From Perilla frutescens (Eukaryota > Streptophyta > Magnoliopsida > Lamiales > Lamiaceae), in contig BRKX01000004.1 of assembly GCA_026008535.1 (NCBI GenBank), positions 31,438,501 to 31,502,500 of the forward strand: a stretch of 64,000 bases of DNA. The letters are read 5' to 3'. Position numbers and translations under genes: made by a program. This document shows, piece by piece, positions 52,749 through 64,000 of this stretch (its first letter is position 1; every line of letters starts with the position of its first letter). The notes beneath the pieces are model-generated. The model made no database searches. It worked only from the letters and a program-made list of their open reading frames with translations, and was not told the origin of the DNA.

Positions 52749-53429
52749 TCTCATTTACTTTCTTCTTTTTTTGGTATTATTTGGCTTAAAGTTTGTAATA
52801 TGCATGCATATGATTGAATAATGTTTGCCAAAATAAGAAATGAATAGATAGAACTTATATATGTTGAATTTCACCGATTATAGCTTTTTCACATATCATT
52901 AACAATTATCTTTTAAATAATTGTTTAATATGTGTTATTTTTTAGTTTTCCGACGGATGTTACACTCGACGGGAAATTGATGAAGTTCGTATGGAGTGGG
53001 CTGAGTGTGTCCAAGATTATACCAATTGACATTGTAAGTTTGAATAATTAATCTTAACTTTGCTTCTTTTAAATTAATATGACATGCATTAATGGAATTG
53101 ATACTTAATTAGACAATTGTTTTTTTAGTTGAGTTGATGATGAAGTGACCATTCTTATAAGTGAGGCAAGGGAAGGAGCAGAAGGCTAGAAAAGTCGAAC
53201 TTTTTTTTTACTACTTGAGATTATGAACTTATAACAATGTTGAATGCAAAATATTTAATATTAGTTTATTTCAGATTTAATCATGTTATTTTGGGGAACT
53301 TACATGCATTATTTATTTTATATACATTATGATTATTATGTAATGAATTGTTGTTCGATTTAATTGTTTATTATTTTGAGAAATTTTGAAAATAAGCAGC
53401 ATGGTTCTATTTAAAATAATGCAGCAGGA

Positions 53430-53800
53430 AAAAAAAGACAACGGTCACAGAAAGCTGTTGTCTGATGCAAAAAAATTTCACAACGGTCAGATATAAAACC
53501 GTTGTCTATTTGAATACAGACAACGGTTTTTATGAAAACCGTTGTCTACATAAAAACACACAACGGTTGTCATAAAACACCGTTGTCTATGAAATGATAG
53601 ACAACGGGTTTTCATGACAACCGTTGTCTTTTTTTTTAATGTGTTGTCTGAAGTTAACAACGGTCAAAATACCCGTTGTCTATTATTATAAAGACAACGG
53701 GTATTGACCGTTGTCTATCAGCGTGCGCTAATAGACAACACCTCTATAGACAACGGTCATTTTCTCTATAGACAACGGGTAATACCCGTTGTCTATTAGC
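53430..53800. repeat. Right subterminal repeat array of the CACTA element
   Basis: About 17 copies of ACAACGG or CCGTTGT, many as facing pairs (ACAACGGNNN...CCGTTGT) able to form hairpins. Denser than the left array. Confidence 0.85.
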
Positions 53801-53818
53801 ATTTTTCTAGTAGTGGAC

Positions 53819-54156
53819 CTTCTATGGAACACCGGATTCTTTGTCATGGAAATTGCAGATTGATTGTCGCAAAAAATTGGTGTAAGATCAGAAACACTTT
53901 GCTGCAGAATTTTTAAGATTCATCACAGCCAGATCGCTTCTCATGCAGCTTCGTTTGCTGAGATATACTCAGCTTATGTTGATGACAATGCAACTGAAAT
54001 CTGCTTCTTTGAACTCTAAGATACTAGTTTTGACCCAATGCAGAAAATATAGGTGGATGTGCTTTTTCTATCGTCTTGACTTCCAGCCCAGGCACTATCT
54101 ATGAATCCAATCAACTTGTTGTTTTCTTCCTTCTCATATTTAATTCCAAGATTCTT
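53819..54156 (-). pseudogene. copia-2 RNase H, N-terminal part
   Basis: On the minus strand: NLGIKYEKEENNKLIGFIDS, AWAGSQDDRKSTSTYIF, and FCDNQSAISMTKNPVFHRRS. Internal stops replace Glu and Trp codons near 53930-54000. It is cut at 54156 by the end of a gypsy LTR, so RT and everything upstream are missing. Confidence 0.85.
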
Positions 54157-55173
54157 TGATGCGGCCAATAATACGCGGAAGCAAAGAAACGAACACACGA
54201 AAACTATATGGTTGATTCAATCCAAACAAAACTGAACAATCACAAATTAATAACCCAATATATTGTACTAAATCAAGAAATTCGAATTCAAGAAGAATTA
54301 AACACAAAACAACCCCAAATAACCCGTAAAACCCTAAATTAAAGACACGAACAACAACCTATGAAAACGACCTCGGATTGAGCTCAAATTTTAAAACAAG
54401 GCACAATCTGTAGAGGTGCAAAACATATCCAAAATTCAGTTAATTTGGCCAAGTGGTTTAAGAGATCGAATGGTTGGAAGTTTCTGACCCGATTTAGGGT
54501 TTTTAGACCTAAATTGATGAATCCGGGTTTCGATATGAAGTGGGACGATTTTGAGGGTGTTGATGATGATATGGGAGTGTTATGGACGTGGGTGGTGGTT
54601 GTGGTGATGGTGGAAGGATCGATGATGAAGAAAAACGAAAAGGATAGGTGAATCTTACCCGAAACGAACCCCGAATCGACGAGAACTCGGAACGCGCCTA
54701 ACGAGAAATCTTCAATGGCTGTCTAACCCAGATACTACGAGATATCACGAACGAGACAATAGATTTCAAGATTGGAATCACCAGAACCAAACTCTACCAA
54801 AGAACCGATGTGTGTTTGTGAGACGGGAGAAAAGCGTAAAGTTGTTTTTCATTCAAATCCAGTCTGAGAAACCTCAAAAAACGAAAATCCCTAAATAATT
54901 AACCTAGGGAACAAAAATTAAAGTGTCTTGGGCCTAGAATTCGAACTGGGCTAATTAAAACTACTACTGGGTCCAATATCACCTAAACAGGTTGTGATAA
55001 ATTGGACTGCTAATTAAATAAAATCCAAAACTAAAATAAGTACTTCAAATAATTAAAATAACTAATTAAAATAAACAAGGACACACGTCCAACATCAGCT
55101 CTCCAACATCAAACTTTAATCCGGCTCTCTAGACATCTTGACGTCCGATTCCATGCTTATCTCGGGCTCATCA
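54157..55173 (-). mobile_element. 3' LTR of a minus-strand gypsy element (gypsy-B)
   Basis: About 1017 bases, TGATGAGCCCGAG to GGCCGCATCA on the minus strand, preceded by the polypurine tract GAGGAAGGGGGGAA (55174-55187). Inserted into copia-2. No 5' LTR of this family is present, so the element is incomplete. Confidence 0.75.
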
Positions 55174-55836
55174 TTCCCCCCTTCCTCAAAATTTGACCTC
55201 GAATTCAGTCCTCCCGGATCAAAGATGCGCATACATAGCTTGGAGAGAAATTTATGAGAATGCTGCAGAATTTGATCTCTAAGGAACTTCACCTCTAAAT
55301 CAGCAAATTGCATTTTCAGTGCATCAATTTCCACCATTTTGCGAATGATCTGCATTTCTGGTGGCTCTTCTTTGACAACCTGAAATAAAGTAGAACAAGG
55401 AACAAGTTGATAATAAAAAGGTGATATTAACAAAGTTTCCATGTTCGACTTCTCTTGAATATCGGATTCATCAACACAACTTGCAGAAGGAACGACTTCA
55501 ATTCCTCCCCGATTAGCTTCCAATTACCGCGTTTCATCAACTGCAAACTCATTATGCACTGGATTGGATTGCATGAGCAACTTTAGATCATCTTCTTTCA
55601 AAACTAATAGCTCCAAATTGGACTCTTCTTGAGTTAGAACTTCCAGATTGGATTTTGATGAAACTGACAAGTCCAACCTGGATTCTTTGGATTTCAGTGG
55701 GCGGTACTTGCTCACACATACGGGTGCATATTTCCAAGTCGGATACATATCCTGAAGTTCCTCCAAAGTCTTTCCTTTCTTGAACAGGGCAGAAAAGAGG
55801 CACATTATTCTTAGCAGTTGAACAACGCTTAACCAT
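55116..55836 (-). pseudogene. gypsy-B coding remnant with DPGG tail
   Basis: Two adjoining minus-strand stretches. The first begins MCLFSALFKKGKTLEELQDM and has repeated Leu/Glu/Ser-rich motifs (SNLEVLTQEESNLELLV). The second has a helical segment (EIDALKMQFADLEVKFLRDQ) and ends FDPGGLNSRSNFEEGGNDEP, running about 20 codons into the LTR. The tail matches the ends of the gag-only ORF and of the CRM-like polyprotein. No protease, RT or integrase is seen, so this too may be a gag- or accessory-only element. Confidence 0.6.
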
Positions 55837-56403
55837 CTAGAAACATGAAGCTTAATCAGTCTAGATTATAAAAGGGAGACCTAAGGTTCTCCTGAGATAA
55901 CACTATTGTCTAGATTCAGACTACTTATCTTGCATGCATTGCTCCTTTTAAATAGTTGACTTTTACAAAAATTTTGGTGCCCAAGTCTTTAGTCATAAAT
56001 TTTACCTTTTTCCAAAAATTGAGAATGAATCAACCCTTTTCTTTAAGACATAGGTTTAAAAAATAAATATTTAAACACTTTTCTTTGTGATCAAGAACTT
56101 CTTTCACAAACTTTCTTCCTCAGAAAATCATTTTATCGGAATACTTTTTACTTGGAATTTCATTCTCAAGGTTTTCCCCTTATCCATAAAAGATGTATAC
56201 TTACTCAAATCCTTTCATTTTCAGTATTCAAAAATTATGAATTCAAAATCAAAATCTCTATACTATCATACCTTGATTTTAGTTGAAGATACGAGGGTGA
56301 TGACGAGCTGTGGGTTGCTGCTGTAACGTATCACGAAGCAATTCATATGCACATAAAAACTTAGCTTAACTTAAACAAAGAGACAGGTCTGCAGAGTTGC
56401 AAG
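55837..56403 (-). other. Leader of gypsy-A, minus strand, with an unclear junction to gypsy-B
   Basis: AT-rich and non-coding. Its right end is fixed by the PBS of gypsy-A. Somewhere between here and 55.6 kb the sequence passes into gypsy-B, without a recognisable LTR boundary, so a deletion has probably fused the two. Confidence 0.45.
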
Positions 56404-56418
56404 CCTGCTTTGATACCA
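56404..56418 (-). other. tRNA-Met-type PBS of gypsy-A
   Basis: The minus strand reads TGGTATCAAAGCAGG, two bases from the LTR end. It shows the LTR to the right is a 5' LTR. Confidence 0.8.
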
Positions 56419-57980
56419 TCTGTAATAGCCCGATCCCGAGATAGGGATTAACGAATGGGGATGGGGTGTTATTAAGGGATTAATGAATAAGACGGAAGAT
56501 TAACAAAGAAGGTTTGGGAATAGAGATATACTTTTGAAAGATAGGCGATGATACTCGGGTTTACTTAATTAAGAAGGAAACATGCTTTAGCGGAATAAAA
56601 TTGCTAACTAATCAGATACCAACAAGCATAGACCCATTCTTAGGTCAAAGAAGATAAACTGATACCAACATGAACAAGCCTCTTCATAGGCGAAAGGAAA
56701 ATATACACGAGAAGCATGAATAAAACTTATAATGTATCTTTATATATAGATAACCAGGTCTGGAAAAATATTCATAGAATCTCGATAATCATAATAGAAC
56801 TTGAACAAAATTATAAAGAGTATTTTATAAAACCTGAAAACATTTGAAAAAGAGGGGGCATGAGCACTAATGTACTCAGTGAGTTTTGATAAAAGCTTCT
56901 TTAATAACTCGAGAAATATCCAATAATAATCTGGCGATATATGGAGAGCAAAACGTAAAATCCCTCTCCATATCCGCAAAACTTTTTCTTTACTTTTGGG
57001 CCCAACCTTGGCTCAAACCTGATGTCAACTGCACCCTTAGGCATGCCATAGGATAGAAGAGGGGCTACCTCAAATATCCAAACGAGTTTGCGAGGGAATT
57101 AACCCAGCAATGACTCCTTTAAAAGTTCTGAGCTCAATTCCTACTTAAGTGAAATGCTAAGTTCCTTCCTTCCTTAATCTTGCTAGCAAAACCAATCTTA
57201 GAGCAACGTCTAAGGGTTAATCCTTTAATATAGCATGATCTCAACCTATAAGGGATTTAACGCTACCCTAACAAGGCAATCCTTAATCCTTAACTATACG
57301 AGCCTTAACAAAACATAAACATTCAAATACAAGAAGATGAATGTAAATAAATACAAGGCAATTCTAAATATCTCATGCTAAGCATAAACAATACTTTAAC
57401 ATTTCTAGCATTTCTAAACATGCTCAAGAGCTCAATTATAATATCTTCCTTTCCTTCCTTCCTTGTACAGAGATCAATCAGGCAGAGCAAAAATGTTTTA
57501 TTGGATATCTCATTTGCCCTATATGCTTCTAGAGCTTATTAGCTCAAACTTTAGATGAGTATAGATTTACCCACCTCGACTACTGGAAAGAAGGTACAAC
57601 AATGAGCTGATGATCCTTCTCCGAATTTTCACGGGCTTACTTCCTCCTACAAAAGTCGAGTCATCGACTTAGCGACCCCTTTCGAAGAAATCAAACATCT
57701 AGAATGAGAAATAGCAATAACTAACCCAGAGACCCTAATCTAAGACTTAAATACAGATTGCACGACTTAATGACTTAATAAAATTTGAGAAGAATTTATT
57801 TGGAGAAATCATACTTTGATACTCGAATTTTAGATGAAAATAACTTAAGAAGTGTACTCAAAATAACTCGTAGATAGCTTAAAAATCTTCTTAAATTAAA
57901 CTTGGAAATATCTCGGGAAAATCACGACTCAAAAAGATTGAAAATAGGGTATGAAAATAGCTAGGAAAAATCAGCGTTGG

Positions 57981-58150
57981 ACGACACGGGGAGGGCACCG
58001 CCGCAGCGCACACCGGTGCCGGTGGGCAGCCCCCACTGCGGCGCACCCCTGCGCCGGCGGGCAGTCCCCCCGCCGCGACGCCCCTCTACACCGGCGGGCA
58101 GGCTTTGGCCGCGGGGAGTGTTGCGCGGTGGCGCACCCCCCCGCCTCGGT
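57981..58150 (-). repeat. GC-rich block in the gypsy-A LTR
   Basis: Imperfect units around CACCGGCGGGCAG and GCGCACCCC. The three overlapping ORFs over it are composition artefacts. Confidence 0.65.
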
Positions 58151-58451
58151 GGCCTCTCTCTACGCCCAATTTCTGGGCGATCTTTTCTGGGCAAACTTCT
58201 TTTCTTCTGGGTTTCTTCGGTGTTCGTCGATTCCTTCGACGAACACAAAGAACACTTATAAAATTTTAAAAACATGCTTCAATAATTGAAATTAACATGA
58301 AACAGCATGCTTTACCTTAAAAAGAAATCGGCATTACAATGGCATAAACACGATAATCCTTTTTAAACATTTAGAATAACGACAAAATCTTTAAATATAA
58401 CTTGAAGGGACTTAAACGGAATAAACGAGACTAATTACAAGAATTAATAAC

Positions 58452-59070
58452 GAGAATCATAATAACAAGAATAAAACGAGCAATATAACGTAAACGTTAT
58501 TAACTTGGAACTTCAATAAAAATCAAAATACTAACTTTACACGGAAATAAAGGAATAATAATGAAGAACATGAAGAACACAAAGAGCGGAAAGTAAATAC
58601 GGAATTGAAAGATGGGAAAGAAATGGAAATCGAGACCGACGAACAAGAATGGACGGGGTTAGGTGCATCGAAGGAAGGTGGCTAGCTCGGCGTCTCGTCG
58701 AGTTGCAACGGCGGCAGAGCCACCCGCTACAACCCAACAGCGCCTCTAGCACCTTCAATAATAATGAGAATCATAATAACAAGAACAAAGCGAGCAATAT
58801 AACGTAAACGTTATTAACTTGGAACTTCAATAAAAATCAAAATACTAACTTTACACGGAAATAAAGGAATAATAATGAAGAACATGAAGAACACAAAGAG
58901 CGGAAAGTAAATACGGAATTGAAAGACGGAAAAGAAATGGAAATCGAGACCGACGAACAAGAATGGACAGGGTTAGGTGCGTCGAAGGAAGGTGGCTAGC
59001 TCGGCGTCTCATCGAGTTGCAACGGCGGCAGAGCTGCCTGCTACAACCCAACGGCGCCTCTAGCACCTTC
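58452..59070 (-). repeat. 314-bp tandem duplication in the gypsy-A LTR
   Basis: GAGAATCATAATAACAAG starts at 58452 and again at 58766. The copies run to about 58756 and 59070 and are nearly identical, so the duplication is recent. Each copy includes the same short GC-rich patch. Confidence 0.9.
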
Positions 59071-59232
59071 TCTCACCACATCCATTCCACCCCACTCCGC
59101 TCGTCGTCTTGCAGAACACTCACGAAGAACGCTTTTTACTTCGACAGAACTTTCTCGGCTTTTAAAGCTTTCTCACTCTCTCAACTTGGAAGTGAGTGAA
59201 TTGGAAATGAGCAAAATGAATGGAGGGGTGGC

Positions 59233-59246
59233 CTTATATTTATAGG
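59233..59246 (-). promoter_or_regulatory. TATA box of the gypsy-A LTR
   Basis: The minus strand reads CCTATAAATATAAG. Its position matches the box at 9758 in the related solo LTR. Confidence 0.55.
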
Positions 59247-59952
59247 AAAATATTTGGCTTCCAAGGGAAGTCATTTCAGTGTAAGAATACTGCAAAAGTT
59301 ACCCCGAGTTCGGTTAAAAGCTGCTTTATTCGATGTCGAGGTCTAAATGACCTCAGACATGAAATCTAAAAATACCGGGAGACTTGTTAGCTCGAATACT
59401 AGTGAACCAACTTGATTCATGATAAAGACGAGGTCCTCAGAAGAAAGACGAGCAAAGATTCCCTTTTTAGAATTACTTTTTACTATTCACTCATACTGAC
59501 AGATTTTGCTCCCGAGCGTTCGATTGACCTCAGAATGGAAATCCGTGAACGCCAACGAAATCCTGGAGTCGTTTCCTATAAAAAGGGCTTGACAGAACAA
59601 GACTCAGATCAACGAGGAGGATTTTGTAAATTTCTCAAAACACGAACGCACGCAAAAGTTACTATTCATTCATCCTTAAAATACGTTTTTCATTACCGGA
59701 ACCTCAAACGATATCAGATTTAAAATCCGAAAACACCGGCATACTCCTTGAGTTAAAACCTTTCTAAAAAGACCAAAATTGGCCATAATAGAGTTAAGAT
59801 CAAATTTTCTGAAAAGACAATTTTCACGAAAACTGACCCCTAAAGTCGTGACTGACATCTGACATTACTTAACCTTAATTAAATTTCTTCCTTAACTTCT
59901 TAATTATCATTAAGAATCCTCTAAACCTTAATCAAAAATCTGGGGTGTTACA

Positions 59953-62900
59953 ATAATGAAGAGGGAGGCGGCGAGGATTGTGATTTGGATTATGAAGGTA
60001 CCGGGTCGGATAATTCATTATCTGACCCACCCGTCTCTTCCTCTCTTAATTTAAAAGATCAAAATGTTAAGTCTTTAGCCCATGCCTATATTGCTAGTAG
60101 TAAATGTCAAGCCAAATTAAAAATGATGCTTGGATATTTGACTGTGGTGCTACTGATACAATGACTTATGATGCCACGGATATTTGTACTCCATCTCCGC
60201 CGAAGAAAACTCATGTCCAAACTGCTAATGGTGAAATAACTCCTGTGAATAGTGCTGAAACAGTAGAAATTTCTCCAACACTTAAAATTTCAAATTGTCT
60301 ATATGTTCCTGCCTTGTCCCATAAATTACTGTTTATCAGTCTTGTTACAAAGGAGCTAAACTGCACTATTCTAATGCACTCTACCTTTTGTCTATTACAG
60401 GATATCCGGACAGGGGAGATCATTGGACGTGGCACTGAGCACCGGGGACTGTATTACGTAGATGAGATTGCTAAAAAAAGGCACAATGATACTGACTATC
60501 GGAATAGACTCTCATGCGGCTTGGCTTTGGCACCGTCGACTTGGGCATCCATCTGCGGGTTACCTCAAAATTCTTTTTCCTAAGTTATTTCCTTCTTCCA
60601 ATTTGTATTGTGAGACATGTGTTTTGGCTAAGAGCCACATACAAACTTTTAAACCTTGTAATACTCGTGTGCCATCTATGTTTTCTTTAGTGCGCTCTGA
60701 TGTTTAGGGCTCTGCACATGTGATAGGTGGTCAGGAGTTTCTTTATTTTTTTACTATTCATAGATGATCACACATGTATGACTTGGGTTTATTTTTTGCG
60801 CCATAAATCGGAAGTTTTTTCCAAATTTTCACATTTTTATGCTATGATCCAATAACGGGAGAGAATTTGTGAATTCCTCTATGAACAAATTCTTCCACAA
60901 TAACGGATTAATTCATCAAACTACCTGTCCTCATACACCAGAACAGAATGGGATAGCTAAGAGAAAGAATAGAATCGTTCTTGAGATAACTCAGGCTCTG
61001 TTCTTGGGTGCGGTCACATTTTTGGCCTAAAACTGTTGCTACAGCTGTGTATCTCTTGAATCGCTTACCCACAAAAAGTTTTGACCTCCAAACTCCAATC
61101 CAGTGTCTCTCCACTCTTGCCAAGATTCCTGTCCCACTTATCTTAAAACCACATATCTTCGGTTGCTCTGTGTTTGTCCATCTCTCTAAGCACACATGCT
61201 CCAAACTAGATCCTTGTGCTGTCAAGTGTGTCTTTGTCGATTATAGAGTTCACCAAAATGGTTATCGGTGTTATGATCCCAAATCCTGTCACATGTTCAC
61301 CACCATGAACTGTAACTTTCTTGAAACTGAATTCTTTTATCATTACCGTCTTAGCGGTCAGGGGGAGAATCCTAGAATTGACACACTAAGATGGTTGCCA
61401 AATCCGAGCAGCATTCCACTGGGGGTAGTTCCAACAGAGACAGTTAACGGTGCCGCTGAGACCGTTCCTGAAGCATCTATACAGTCCATTGAGCTCAGTG
61501 AACCGTACAATGGTGCTCCTTCCAATCCGATAACTAAGGTAAGATATTCTGAAGCTGATCCTGCCATTTCTACTAATCTCGTTTCTGATCATACTGATGC
61601 CATTTCTGTCGAAAGTTCTATTGAACGTACGGATCCCATCCATGAGATTCTTGAAGCTGATCATGAAATTCCAGAAATGACGAAGCAGGATACGGGGTGA
61701 TATGTTCTACCTCCACGAAGCAACATGGGTGTTCTTCCAAGGAGGTATTCTCCAGAGAGAGTTACCAGAAAATCCAGATACCCAATTGGAAATGTTACTG
61801 CAGGCAATCTCACAAACTTAGCAGCGACATTCCAAATAGCACTGTATAAAGAAAAAGACCTACCAAGAACAGTTAAAGAAGCATTCCAGTTAAAACAGTG
61901 GACATATGCAATGAAAAAAGAAATGGATGCTCTTGTTCGAAATAACAAATGGAAAAAGTGCAAATTGCCACAAGGGAAGAGACCAATTGGGTACAGGTGG
62001 GTCTTCACTATTAAACGAAAACCTGACGGATCAGTTGAAAGATACAAGGCACGGTTGGTTGCAAAAGGGTAAACGCAGACTTATGGAGTAGATTACTCAG
62101 AGACATTCTCTCCAGTGGCCAAGATGAATACAGTAAGAGTGTTACTCTCGATAGCAATAAACAATGATTTGGGACTTCATCAATTTGATTTCATCAATAC
62201 CTTTTTACATGGAAAGTTGACCAAAGAAGTGTATATGGAAGTTTCACCTGGTTTTGAATCGAGTTTGGAGGGAATGAAGTGTGTCGACTGAAAAAAACAC
62301 TCTATGGGCTCAAACAATCTCCAAGGGCTTAGTTTGGGAGGTTTACCAGTGCTATGAAGAGGTATGGGTTTTGATAGAGTAACTCCGATCATACATTATT
62401 CTTGAAGAAATGAGGAAGTCTCATCACCTGTCTGATCATTTATGTGGATGATATGATCATCACAGGTAGTGATACAGAGGAAATTGACAACCTGAAGAAG
62501 AATCTATTCATGGAATTTGAGATGAAGGATCTGGGAGCTCTCAAATACTTCCTCGGTATTGAATTCCTTAGATCAGCTAAAGGGATCTTCATTTGCTAAA
62601 AGAAATATACTCTTGACCTCCTGACTAAAACTGGAATGCTTGACTGCAAACCAATTGATACTCCTATTGTAGTAAACCATAGGTTGCAGATTGTTGAGGG
62701 GCTGAAGCTACATATTGAGAACAGTATCAACAACTGGTCAGGAAGCTCATCTATCTTTCCCACACCAGACCTGATATTGCTTATGCAGTCGGAGTGGTTA
62801 GTCAGTTCATGCATAAACCACAGGTTGATCATATGGATGTCACCATCAGAATTGTGTGATATCTCAAAGGCACGTACGGATATGGGTTGTTTTTTAGAAG

Positions 62901-63408
62901 GCATGAGGATTTGAGGATATATGGTTACACTGATGCTGATTGGGCAGGCAATCCTATGGATAGAAGATCCACGGCCGAATAATTCACCTTTGTTGGGGGT
63001 AATTTGGTCACGTGGAGAAGCAAAAAATAAAAAGTGGTAGCTCTATCCAGTGCTAAAGCAGAATTCAGGGGGATTAAGAGCGGATTGACAGAAATTCTGT
63101 GGCTGCGGAAATTGTTAGCAGAAATTGGTTTTATTCTGGATCAACCATGTCAGTTGTTTTGTGATAATAAAGTAGCTATTAGTATTTCTGAAAATCTAGT
63201 CCAGCATGACCGGACAAAACATGTTGAGGTGGACAGACATTTCATCAAGGAAAAGTTAGAAGCTGGAGTTATCAGACTACCATTCATCCGATATGAGGAT
63301 CAGCTTACAGATATCCTAACCAAAGCGGTGAATTCCAGAAGTTTCACAAAGGTACTTGACAAGTTGAGTATCAGAGATCCTACTACTCAACTTGAGGGGG
63401 AGTGTTAG
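59953..63408 (+). pseudogene. copia-3 pol, strongly decayed, 5' end missing
   Basis: Plus-strand Ty1/copia. The first part is an acidic gag end. Then protease (WIFDCGATDTMTYDA, about 60133), GAG-pre-integrase (AWLWHRRLGHPSAGYL, about 60518), integrase fragments (60900-61330), and RT (GYRWVFTIKRKPDGSVERYK at about 61991; catalytic YVDDMIITG near 62441). RNase H follows (SSAKAEFRGIKSGL and CQLFCDNKVAISISENLVQ, ending TAG 63406-63408). More than ten stops and frameshifts are visible. The 5' LTR and most of gag are cut off by the gypsy-A LTR. Confidence 0.87.
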
Positions 63409-63630
63409 TAATCTCAAATCCGGATCAGCAGCCAAAAATAGTTCTATAAATCCTGTACAATCAAATCATCAAGATTAGGTCCAAGATTAGATTAGTTACC
63501 TAAATTGTGTTTTTTATTCTCTTTTATGTACCTTGGTTGTAACAAGCAATATACATAACAATATACAACAATAAACAATTCTCTCCAATCTCAAGCTCTT
63601 CAATCTACAAACTGCACTTCGTGATTAACA
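63403..63630 (+). mobile_element. 3' LTR of copia-3
   Basis: 228 bases, TGTTAGTAATC to GTGATTAACA with matching TGTTA/TAACA ends, preceded by the polypurine tract TTGAGGGGGAG. Right flank TTCAA; the left copy of the TSD is lost. Confidence 0.82.
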
Positions 63631-64000
63631 TTCAATTTATCATGTATAAATTACAAACCAACAATATACCCTTTGGACATGTTGCTATAGCCAAGAAGTA
63701 TGCATTATAAACTTGTTTCATCAAGCTTTTTATCTCTTTTCATTTAGAATTTGGGCATAGCAAACCGATCCAAATATTCTCAAATGTTTCACCAAGTAAA
63801 CCATGAGAAGTTCTATCCATCATGGCCTTTGTTGGACATCGGTTCATCAAGTAAACCATGGTATACAAGGCCTCGGCCCAAAATTCTTTAGGCATTCCTT
63901 TAGCGTACAACATTGATTTTCACATTTCCATCACTGTTTGATTTTTTCTTTCGGATACACCATTTTTTTGTGGTGTGTATCCGACCATCAATTGTCTTCC
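63631..64000 (-). pseudogene. Copia integrase fragment, probably copia-1
   Basis: Minus-strand Ty1/copia integrase: VGYTPQKNGVSERKNQTVME, LYAKGMPKEFWAEALYTMVY and LMNRCPTKAMMDRT. In other frames come IFGSVCYAQILNEKR and LGYSNMSKGY. Stops and frameshifts are present. Strand and type fit the upstream part of copia-1, whose RT and RNase H lie at 39.1-49.5 kb. The link is an inference, because the RT start is missing. It continues beyond the window. Confidence 0.75.

Larger units (their letters stand above)
49909..53815. mobile_element. Non-autonomous CACTA (En/Spm) transposon, TSD GAC
   Basis: The right end (reverse complement) is CACTACTAGAAAAATGCTAA. The left end is AACTACTAGAAAAACGCTGA, with the first C changed to A. 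The 3-base TSD GAC lies at 49906-49908 and 53816-53818, as expected for CACTA. Both ends carry many copies of the subterminal motif ACAACGG/CCGTTGT. No transposase (TNPD-like) ORF is seen in 3.9 kb, so it depends on another element. It splits a copia RNase H gene at a point where the two halves rejoin in frame. Confidence 0.92.
56421..59952 (-). mobile_element. 5' LTR (3.5 kb) of gypsy-A
   Basis: The ends are TGTAATAGCCC and TGGGGTGTTACA. It is the same family as the solo LTR at 9061-12160 but reversed: the reverse complement of 59240-59420 matches 9590-9770 closely. It contains a TATA box (59233-59246), a GC-rich block (57981-58150), a 314-base tandem duplication and the conserved motif seen in two other LTRs (reverse complement, about 56858-56883). 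It abuts copia-3 at 59953. Confidence 0.85.

Noticed and set aside
57951..58289. Overlapping ORFs of 94-112 codons rich in Arg, Pro and Gly
   Set aside because: Same reason: a GC-rich block in the gypsy-A LTR, open in several frames at once.

Overview
This window is repeat-dense nuclear DNA from a flowering plant, most likely a eudicot. The evidence is nested LTR retrotransposons of plant-specific Ty3/gypsy and Ty1/copia types, a CACTA DNA transposon, AT-rich intergenic DNA, and a plant-only fatty-acid elongation gene. I could not identify the species. Only one host gene looks intact: an intronless 3-ketoacyl-CoA synthase (36360-37718, + strand). A FAR1/FHY3-related (FRS) pseudogene lies upstream on the minus strand. 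Nearly everything else is transposon sequence inserted into transposon sequence. Target-site duplications (TSDs) give the insertion order in many places.

Left part (1-13.2 kb). A minus-strand gypsy element enters from the left (PBS 246-260, LTR 263-3572). It abuts the integrase/chromodomain end of a Tekay-like gypsy element, which has its own truncated 3' LTR (4001-6047). An unassigned stretch follows. Then comes the FRS pseudogene, split by a 3.1-kb solo LTR (9061-12160, TSD CTCAT).

Middle (13.2-34.1 kb). One old Tat/Ogre-type gypsy element (LTRs 13234-13880 and 27583-34096, TSD GTCAC) carries gag, protease, RT, two RNase H domains, integrase, a spliced antisense ORF and a 62-bp minisatellite. 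It was later hit by a solo LTR (20119-23049, TSD TGCAT), an LTR-like insert (23510-24863, TSD GCACC) and an Athila-like solo LTR inside its 3' LTR (28137-33994, TSD TCAAC). That solo LTR itself holds a young gag-only element with full LTRs (28562-32652, TSD ATTCG).

Gene island (34.1-38.9 kb). AT-rich DNA with a foldback MITE and microsatellites, then the KCS gene.

Right part (38.9-64 kb). A minus-strand copia element (copia-1) is scattered in pieces. Its RT/RNase H region was split by a complete CRM-like chromovirus (39522-46408, TSD ATTGT) and a Tekay-like solo LTR (46584-49081, TSD GTCGT). A second copia (copia-2) follows, split by a 3.9-kb non-autonomous CACTA element (49909-53815, TSD GAC) carrying what looks like a captured exon of a DUF662/GORAB-type gene. 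Next are remnants of two minus-strand gypsy elements, with a 3.5-kb LTR at 56421-59952. A decayed plus-strand copia (copia-3) follows, and the window ends in what may be copia-1 integrase. Several elements here lack their other half, so deletions must have joined some pieces.

The genes do not form a pathway. The window reads as a record of retrotransposition, solo-LTR formation, deletion and decay around one surviving lipid gene. No LTR retrotransposon here is intact in all its reading frames.
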